From Actinomycetes bacterium (lineage in GTDB: Bacteria; Actinomycetota; Acidimicrobiia; Acidimicrobiales; UBA8190), in NCBI GenBank assembly GCA_021803325.1, contig JAJZLP010000049.1:1-45069 (forward strand): a DNA stretch of 45,069 bases. The letters are read 5' to 3'. This document shows positions 39,798 to 45,069 of this stretch, one piece after another (positions within the stretch are counted from its first letter, which is position 1; the number at the start of each line of letters is the position of its first letter). The notes below the pieces were generated by a model, which was not told the DNA's origin, did not search any database, and saw nothing but the letters and a program-made list of their open reading frames with translations. A program made the position numbers and the translations under genes.

Positions 39798-42170
39798 ATG
39801 GCGGAAGCCATCACCGTGTCGGCCCCTATCAGTGGGACCGACAAGACCCTGTCATTCGAGACCGGCAAGCTCGCCGGCCAAGCCGACGGCGCCGTCGTGG
39901 GCCGCATCGGCAACACCATGGTGCTGGTCACCGCCACCGCCGCCCGGCGTGTGCGCGAAGGCACCGACTTCTTCCCGCTCACCGTCGACATCGAGGAGCG
40001 GATGTACGCGGCGGGCAAGATCCCCGGGTCGTTCTTCCGGCGTGAAGGGCGGGCCACCGACCAGGCCATCTTGACCTGCCGGCTGATCGACCGCCCGTTG
40101 CGGCCGTCGTTCCCCAAGGGGTTCCGCAACGAGGTCCACGTGGTCGGCACCATCTTCGGGGCCGATCTGGAGAACCCGCACGACGTCCTGGCCATCAATG
40201 CCGCGTCGGCAGCGCTGATGGTGTCGGGGATCCCCTTCGAGGGTCCCATCGGTGCCGTGCGCATCGCCTGGTCCACCGAGGGTGCGTGGATCCCGCACGC
40301 GACCTACCAGGAAGGCGACGAGTCGTGCTTCGAGCTGGTGGTGGCCGGACGGGCGTTGTCCGACGCCGCCGACGCCGAGATCGCCATCATGATGGTCGAA
40401 GCGGGCGGCACCGAGGACTCGTGGCAGTTCTACGAGGCCGGTGCGCCGAAGGTCACCGAAGAGGTCCTCGCAGAGGGGCTCGAGGCGGCGAAGACCTGGA
40501 TCCGCGAGTCGATCGAGCTGCAGCGCCAGCTGGTGGCCAAGGCCGGCGCCAAGGAGCCGATCACCTTTGAGCTGTTCAGCGACTACGCCCCCGAGGTGTA
40601 CGAGCGGGTCGAGGCGGTCGGCGCCGACGCCGTGACCAAGGCCAACGCCATCACCGCCAAGGCAGAGCGCAACGCCGCCCTGGCCGAGGCCACCGGCGCC
40701 ATCGTCTCCCAGCTGGCGCCCGAGTTCCCCGACCGCGAGCGCGAGATCGGTGCCGCGGTCAAGTCCCTCACGAAGAAGGTGGTGCGCCGCCGGATCGTCG
40801 AGGAAGGCGTCCGCATCGACGGCCGGGGGACCAGTGACATCCGGCCGCTGTCGGCCGAGGTCGGGCTCGTTCCCACGGCCCATGGCTCCGGGCTCTTCCA
40901 GCGGGGCGAGACCCAGGTGCTCAACTTCACGACGCTCGGCATGCCGCGGATGAACCAGATGCTCGACACCATCGGGGTCGACGACTTCAAGCGCTACATG
41001 CACCACTACAACTTTCCGCCGTTCTCGACCGGTGAGACAGGCTTCATGCGCGGGCCGAAGCGCCGCGAGATCGGGCACGGGCTCCTGGCCGAGCGGGCTC
41101 TGCTGCCCGTGATCCCCTCGCAGGCCGAATTCCCGTACACGCTCCGGCTGGTGTCGGAGGTATTGTCCTCCAACGGGTCGACGTCGATGGCGTCGGTGTG
41201 CGGGTCCACGCTGTCGCTCATGGACGCGGGCGTGCCCATCAAGGCACCGGTGGCCGGGATCGCCATGGGCCTGGTGTTCGACGAGGGTCGCTACGTCACC
41301 TTGACCGACATCCTCGGCGCCGAGGACGCGTTCGGCGACATGGACTTCAAGGTGGCGGGAACGGCCGACACCGTCACTGCACTGCAGCTCGACACCAAGA
41401 TCGACGGTCTGCCGGCTGACGTCCTGTCCCAGGCGCTGCAGCAGGCCCGCGAGGCGCGGCTGCAGATCCTCGCGGTGATGCACGCCGCTATCGGCGAGCC
41501 CCGCGGCGACGTCAGCGCCAACGCACCGAAGATCGTCTCGTTCCAGATCCCCGTCGACCGCATCGGCGAGGTCATCGGCCCGAAGGGCAAGGTCATCAAC
41601 GCCTTGCAGGCCGAGACGGGCGCTGACATCACCGTCGACGACGACGGCATGTTCGGCATCGTCACCATCGGGTCGAAGGACAGCGGAGCGGTGGAGGAGG
41701 CCCGGCGCCGGATCTTCATGATCGTGGAGCCGCCCGAGGCCGAGGTCGGCGCGACCTACGACGGCAAGGTCGTGAACATCACCAAGTTCGGGGCCTTCGT
41801 CAACATCCTGCCCGGCCGTGACGGGCTGCTCCACATCTCCAAGGTCGGCGGCGGGCGGCGGGTGGACAAGGTCGAGGACGTGCTGGCGCTGGGTCAGAGC
41901 GTCGAGGTCAAGGTCGACGACATCGACCCGCAAGGCAAGGTGTCGCTGTCACTGGCCGGCGAGCCGCCGACGCCGGTGGCGAGCGGGGCGGCCGCCTCGG
42001 CAGGGCGTGCACCGGTGGTCTCGTTCGAGGCGGCGTTCGAGGCCGAGCTGGCCGGCGAGCTCGGCGACCTCGGTCCCGGTGCTGGACCTGCTGGCGGCGG
42101 CGGCGAGCGGGGCGGCGGCGGCGGCGACGACCGCCGTGGTCCTCGCGACCGGACCCGTCGTCGGCGGTGA
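39798..42170 (+). CDS. pnp: Polyribonucleotide nucleotidyltransferase (PNPase)
   Basis: A 3'-5' phosphorolytic exoribonuclease. Two RNase PH domains flank a helical domain: the first starts with 'LSFETGKLAGQADGAVVGRIG', the second with 'RIDGRGTSDIRPLS', 'GLFQRGETQVLNFTTLG' and 'MDFKVAGTADTVTALQLDTKI'. A KH domain ('VDRIGEVIGPKGKVINALQ', ~residue 590) and an S1 domain ('GATYDGKVVNITKFGAFVNI', ~650) follow. The 790-residue protein ends in a Gly/Arg/Asp-rich tail ('GGGGERGGGGGDDRRG'). ATG 39798 has GAGGAG five bases upstream. A strong hairpin follows the stop. Confidence 0.97.
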   Translation: MAEAITVSAPISGTDKTLSFETGKLAGQADGAVVGRIGNTMVLVTATAARRVREGTDFFPLTVDIEERMYAAGKIPGSFFRREGRATDQAILTCRLIDRPLRPSFPKGFRNEVHVVGTIFGADLENPHDVLAINAASAALMVSGIPFEGPIGAVRIAWSTEGAWIPHATYQEGDESCFELVVAGRALSDAADAEIAIMMVEAGGTEDSWQFYEAGAPKVTEEVLAEGLEAAKTWIRESIELQRQLVAKAGAKEPITFELFSDYAPEVYERVEAVGADAVTKANAITAKAERNAALAEATGAIVSQLAPEFPDREREIGAAVKSLTKKVVRRRIVEEGVRIDGRGTSDIRPLSAEVGLVPTAHGSGLFQRGETQVLNFTTLGMPRMNQMLDTIGVDDFKRYMHHYNFPPFSTGETGFMRGPKRREIGHGLLAERALLPVIPSQAEFPYTLRLVSEVLSSNGSTSMASVCGSTLSLMDAGVPIKAPVAGIAMGLVFDEGRYVTLTDILGAEDAFGDMDFKVAGTADTVTALQLDTKIDGLPADVLSQALQQAREARLQILAVMHAAIGEPRGDVSANAPKIVSFQIPVDRIGEVIGPKGKVINALQAETGADITVDDDGMFGIVTIGSKDSGAVEEARRRIFMIVEPPEAEVGATYDGKVVNITKFGAFVNILPGRDGLLHISKVGGGRRVDKVEDVLALGQSVEVKVDDIDPQGKVSLSLAGEPPTPVASGAAASAGRAPVVSFEAAFEAELAGELGDLGPGAGPAGGGGERGGGGGDDRRGPRDRTRRRR

Positions 42171-42184
42171 CACCAGCCTGGGGC

Positions 42185-42213
42185 GCTCTGCCCGGGTTTC
42201 TCCCGGGCAGAGC
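42185..42213 (+). terminator. Perfect 12-bp hairpin after pnp
   Basis: GCTCTGCCCGGG pairs perfectly with CCCGGGCAGAGC around TTTCT, starting 15 bases after the pnp stop. No U-run follows, as is common for actinobacterial terminators. It lies ~55-85 bp before the M16 peptidase start, so it may end or limit read-through from rpsO-pnp. Confidence 0.7.
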
Positions 42214-42267
42214 CGAAGGGCGCAATGGCGCGCTGGAGCAGTGCGGGCCGCGGCCGGCGGTCCGGCA

Positions 42268-43506
42268 GTGATCCGCTCCCAGCAGGTCGCGCCCGGCGCC
42301 TGGGTCGTCACCGAGCCGATGGCCGATGTGCGGTCGGCGGCCATCGGCGTGTGGGTCGGCACCGGCTCGCGCGACGAGGCCATGGCCGACGCCGGCTGTT
42401 CGCACTTCCTGGAGCACCTCCTCTTCAAGGGCACGCCGCGCTGGAGCGCGGCGCAGATCGCCGAGGCGGTCGACGAGGTCGGTGGCGACATGAACGCGTT
42501 CACCACCAAGGAGTACACGGCGTTCTACGTTCGCTTGCTGTCCGAGCATCTCGAGCTCGGTCTCGACGTGCTCTGCTCGATCATGACCGACCCCGCACTG
42601 CGGCCCGACGAAGTCGAAGCCGAGCGGCAGGTCATCTTGGACGAGATCCTGATGCATGCGGACGAGCCGGCCGATGTGGCTGTCGAGCAGCTGACGGCAT
42701 CGCTGTTCCCGGGCCACCCGCTCGGCAGTGAGGTGCTCGGCACGGCGCCGAGCATCACGGCGATGGAGCCCGACGGCATCCGGCGCTTCTTCGACCACCA
42801 TTACCGTGCGGAGAACCTCGTGGTGGCCGCGGCCGGCGACGTCGACCACGACGTGCTGGCCGACGCGGTCGCCACCCGGTTCGCCGGGCGCGGCGGCGGC
42901 AGCCACCCCCGGCGTGTCGCTCCCGATGCTCCACCGGCCACGGTGGCCGTCACGCACCGGCCGACCGAGCAGGTGCACCTGGCGGTCGGCACGCGCGCCC
43001 CCGGGCGGCACGCCGAGGAGCGGTGGGCTCTCGCCATCCTCGACCATGTGCTCGGGGGTGGACTCTCCAGCCGCCTGTTCCAGGAGGTCCGCGAGCGGCG
43101 GGGCTTGGCCTATTCGATCTGGTCCGATCGGGTGCACTACGAGGAGATCGGTGCGCTGTCGGTCGGGGTGGGGACAGCTCCTGAGCACGCGCACGAGGTG
43201 CTCCGCCTGGTCAACGGGCAGATCGACGACCTCGGCGAGCACGGGATCACCGACCGCGAGCTCGCAGTGGCCAAGGGCCACCTGCGCGCCGACACCCTGC
43301 TGTCCCTCGAAGACTCGGGGGCCCGGATGAGCCGGATCGGGGCGAGCATGCTGTTGCACGGCGAGGTCCTGGCCGTGCCCGAGCTGCTGGCCAAGATCGA
43401 GGCGGTGACCCTGGCGGACGTCGCCGAGGTGGCCCGCAAGATCGCCGAGGAGCCGAGGGTGCTGTCCGTCGTCGGACCGTTCGACGTCGGCGACTTCGAC
43501 GCCTGA
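42268..43506 (+). CDS. M16 family zinc metallopeptidase (processing-peptidase-like)
   Basis: A 412-residue pitrilysin-clan peptidase. The inverted zinc motif HFLEH is at residues 46-50 in 'GCSHFLEHLLFKGT', with the distal glutamate in 'VEAERQVILDEI'. The second half has 'VLGGGLSSRLFQEVRERRGLAY', the substrate-binding R/Y pair region. GTG 42268 gives the family-like start 'VIRSQQVAPGAWVVTE'; GTG 42241, preceded by GGAG two bases upstream, would add nine residues. Neither ribosome site is good. M16 genes follow pnp in many actinobacteria. The substrate is not known. Confidence 0.92.
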   Translation: MIRSQQVAPGAWVVTEPMADVRSAAIGVWVGTGSRDEAMADAGCSHFLEHLLFKGTPRWSAAQIAEAVDEVGGDMNAFTTKEYTAFYVRLLSEHLELGLDVLCSIMTDPALRPDEVEAERQVILDEILMHADEPADVAVEQLTASLFPGHPLGSEVLGTAPSITAMEPDGIRRFFDHHYRAENLVVAAAGDVDHDVLADAVATRFAGRGGGSHPRRVAPDAPPATVAVTHRPTEQVHLAVGTRAPGRHAEERWALAILDHVLGGGLSSRLFQEVRERRGLAYSIWSDRVHYEEIGALSVGVGTAPEHAHEVLRLVNGQIDDLGEHGITDRELAVAKGHLRADTLLSLEDSGARMSRIGASMLLHGEVLAVPELLAKIEAVTLADVAEVARKIAEEPRVLSVVGPFDVGDFDA

Positions 43507-43522
43507 CAGGCCCTTGGGACCT

Positions 43523-43543
43523 CCGATCGGCATCTGGGATCGG
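43523..43543. promoter_or_regulatory. Inverted repeat CCGATC-N9-GATCGG ahead of dapB
   Basis: Perfect 6-bp arms spaced by nine bases, centred near the expected -35 of the dapB promoter (-10 at 43557). This is consistent with an operator. It could also be a weak terminator for the M16 gene 17 bases upstream. A TetR regulator gene lies after dapB. Confidence 0.4.
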
Positions 43544-43556
43544 TGTGGCTGACGGG

Positions 43557-43562
43557 TAGGGT
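43557..43562 (+). promoter_or_regulatory. -10 hexamer TAGGGT of a predicted leaderless dapB promoter
   Basis: TAGGGT ends seven bases before the ATG at 43570, so the transcript is predicted to begin at or one base before the start codon. Confidence 0.5.
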
Positions 43563-43569
43563 GGCCGCC

Positions 43570-44373
43570 ATGCGCATAGGGGTGCTCGGAGCCGGCGGGC
43601 GGATGGGTCGTGAGGTGTGCCGGGCGGTGGCAGAAGACGACGGCATGGAGCTCGTCGCCGCCGTCGACCCGGCCCTCGCCGGTATCGACGTCCGCCAGGT
43701 GGCGGGCATCGATGCCCCCGGGCTGCATGTGGCGGCCGATCCCGAGGAGCTGGTGCGGGCCGGTGCCGAGGTTGCCGTCGACTTCACCGTGGCGTCCGCC
43801 GCGGTTGCCAACCTCCGCTGGTGTGCCGACAACGGTGTCCACGCGGTGGCGGGGACCTCGGGCATGCCGGCGTCTGATGTCGATGAGCTCCGCACGCGGT
43901 TCGCCAGCTCGGCTGCCAATTGCGTCATCGCCGCCAATTTCGCCATCGGTGCGGTGCTCATGACCCGCTTCTGCGAGCTGGCAGCACCGTTCCTCGACGG
44001 CGTCGAGATCATCGAGCTCCACCACGACGGCAAGCTCGACGCTCCGTCGGGCACGGCGGTGCACGCCGCCGAGCACATGGCCGCAGCGCGTGCTGCAGCC
44101 GGTGCCAGCTGGCCCGACGACGCCACCACCTCGATGGTCGTCGACGGCGCCCGGGGCGGCGTCGGCCCTGGGGGCATCCACATCCACTCGGTTCGGCTGC
44201 GTGGCCTCGTCGCCCACCAGGAGGTCGTCTTCGGCGCCGTCGGGCAGAGCCTGACGATCCGCCACGACGCCTACGACCGGTCGTCGTTCATGCCGGGCGT
44301 GCTCATGGCCATCCGGGCGGTGGCCGACCGGCCTGGCCTTACGTTGGGGCTCGGCCCGCTGCTGGGGTTCTGA
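43570..44373 (+). CDS. dapB: 4-hydroxy-tetrahydrodipicolinate reductase
   Basis: NAD(P)H-dependent reductase of the diaminopimelate/lysine pathway. The nucleotide-binding 'MRIGVLGAGGRMGREVC' is at the very start, then 'VDFTVASAAVANLRWC', 'VAGTSGM', 'ANFAIGAVLM', and the catalytic region 'ELHHDGKLDAPSGTA' with its histidine and lysine. 'SVRLRGLVAHQEVVFG' and 'LTIRHDAYDRSSFMPGVL' close the fold. The 267-residue length is normal. ATG 43570 is chosen over an upstream in-frame GTG because it opens the Rossmann motif and lies at the predicted transcription start. Confidence 0.96.
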   Translation: MRIGVLGAGGRMGREVCRAVAEDDGMELVAAVDPALAGIDVRQVAGIDAPGLHVAADPEELVRAGAEVAVDFTVASAAVANLRWCADNGVHAVAGTSGMPASDVDELRTRFASSAANCVIAANFAIGAVLMTRFCELAAPFLDGVEIIELHHDGKLDAPSGTAVHAAEHMAAARAAAGASWPDDATTSMVVDGARGGVGPGGIHIHSVRLRGLVAHQEVVFGAVGQSLTIRHDAYDRSSFMPGVLMAIRAVADRPGLTLGLGPLLGF

Positions 44374-44428
44374 GGAGCCGCCGGCGAGGTTCGCACTGCC
44401 ACCGTGGATCGAAGGATCGGAGGATGCC

Positions 44429-45004
44429 GTGGAGCGCGCTGAGCGACCGGTACGGGAGCGGATCCTGGAAGGCACCTACGCCTGCGTGGCCCGGTGGGGT
44501 CTCGGCAAGACGACGGTGGAGGACGCCGCACGCGAGGCAGGTGTGTCGCGGGCCACGCTGTACCGGTACTTCCCTGGTGGGCGCGACGAGCTGATCGACG
44601 CCGTCGTGCTCTGGCAGTTCCTCCGGTTCTTCTCGCGGCTCTACGAGGAGCTGCACGACGCCGGTTCGTTGCCCGAGGTCCTCGAGCGGGCGCTCGTGTT
44701 CGCCCGCCGCGCGCTGCTCGAGCACGAGGTGCTGCAGCGCGTCCTCGCCACCGAGCCCGAGGTCCTGATGCCGAAGCTCACAACCGAGCGCGAGCGGCTG
44801 GTTGGGATGGTGTCGGGCTTCCTCCTGCCGTACCTCGCGCACCATGCCGTCACCGATGGCGTCGATGTGCACGAGGCGTCCGACTACCTAGCCCGCATGA
44901 CGCTGTCGCTCATCTCCGCCCCGGGGCACTGGGACCTCGAGGACCCTGCTCAGGTCGCCGACCTGGTCCGTGTCCACATGCTGGCCGGCATCGCCGCGTC
45001 GTAG
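44429..45004 (+). CDS. TetR-family transcriptional regulator
   Basis: A 191-residue repressor-type protein. The N-terminal helix-turn-helix is 'TTVEDAAREAGVSRATLYRY' (about residues 29-48), preceded by 'RERILEGTYACVARWGLGK'. The C-terminal ligand domain is helical with no recognised subfamily. GTG 44429 has GGAGG about five bases upstream. It is 55 bp after dapB on the same strand, so it may be co-transcribed. Its target is unknown; the inverted repeat before dapB is one candidate site. Confidence 0.9.
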   Translation: MERAERPVRERILEGTYACVARWGLGKTTVEDAAREAGVSRATLYRYFPGGRDELIDAVVLWQFLRFFSRLYEELHDAGSLPEVLERALVFARRALLEHEVLQRVLATEPEVLMPKLTTERERLVGMVSGFLLPYLAHHAVTDGVDVHEASDYLARMTLSLISAPGHWDLEDPAQVADLVRVHMLAGIAAS

Positions 45005-45030
45005 CGCAGCCAGCTGCAGGTCCGGTCCAG

Positions 45031-45069
45031 GGGGCTGGGCATCTGGGGGTGTGCATCTGGGGGCTGGGC
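45031..45069 (+). repeat. 14-bp G-rich tandem repeat at the window edge
   Basis: ggggctgggcatct (45031-45044) is followed by gggggtgtgcatct (45045-45058) and the start of a third unit, gggggctgggc. The array continues past the end of the window, so its copy number is unknown. Confidence 0.75.

Noticed and set aside
39852..41933. A 693-codon minus-strand open frame
   Set aside because: It is the exact antisense of pnp with no family features.
41908..44475. An 855-codon minus-strand open frame
   Set aside because: It spans the opposite strand of the M16 peptidase and dapB genes and has shadow-like composition.

Overview
The window is very GC-rich, densely packed chromosomal DNA from an actinobacterium. 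The likeliest placement is class Acidimicrobiia. That placement is inferred from the gene order (proB-proA-nadD-rsfS, mtrA-mtrB-lpqB-like, xerC-whiG-rpsB-tsf-pyrH-frr-cdsA-dxr-rseP-ispG, rimP-nusA-ylxR-infB-rbfA-truB-ribF-rpsO-pnp), an archaeal/eukaryotic-type ProRS, long Ala/Pro/Gly-rich disordered extensions, and secreted proteins with 'GGIFAFxAPFYGSMGG' repeats. No rRNA, tRNA, CRISPR array, phage or insertion sequence was recognised.

Layout. (1) 1-8613, plus strand: 3' end of proB, an FAD-linked 2-hydroxyacid dehydrogenase, serA, proA, a MoxR ATPase with its VWA partner, a chain of 26-bp repeats, a histidine phosphatase and a doubtful mini zinc-ribbon ORF. (2) 8816-12381, minus strand: a secreted repeat/GH25-like protein and class II DAHP synthase. 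(3) 12419-14072, plus strand: nadD, a small membrane ORF and rsfS. (4) 14352-17852, minus strand: an MtrA-MtrB-LpqB-like signalling operon. (5) 18085-29574, plus strand: xerC, a WhiG/FliA sigma factor, rpsB-tsf-pyrH-frr, then cdsA-dxr-rseP-ispG (phospholipid and MEP isoprenoid synthesis plus an intramembrane protease). (6) proS on the minus strand. (7) 31400-45004, plus strand: the transcription/translation operon rimP-nusA-ylxR-infB-rbfA-truB, then ribF, rpsO, pnp, an M16 peptidase, dapB and a TetR regulator.

Start signals show two themes. Many neighbouring genes overlap by four bases (ATGA, GTGA, TTGA). Several first genes (proA, aroG, nadD, xerC, ribF, dapB) have a TANNNT -10 hexamer ending only 6-7 bases before the start codon, which predicts leaderless mRNAs; aroG and nadD do this divergently within 37 bp.

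A third theme is short tandem repeats at gene ends and junctions (proB, serA/proA, VWA/phosphatase, dxr/rseP, ispG, nusA, infB, rbfA, after tetR). The most striking array lies between the VWA and phosphatase genes. Each 26-bp unit is a complete nine-codon mini-ORF whose stop overlaps the start of the next, forming a start-stop chain into the phosphatase gene. A second oddity is ylxR, which appears to start at an ATA codon overlapping the nusA stop.

Stretches without a supported gene: 439-855 (proB tail duplication, one promoter), 3562-3777 (18-bp repeats, proA promoter), 8614-8815 (nothing clear), 10442-11034 (a palindrome and low-complexity DNA), 14073-14351 (between converging genes, no strong hairpin), 17853-18084 (divergent AT-rich regulatory region), 19878-20157 (rpsB promoter and leader) and 39558-39797 (hairpin before pnp).
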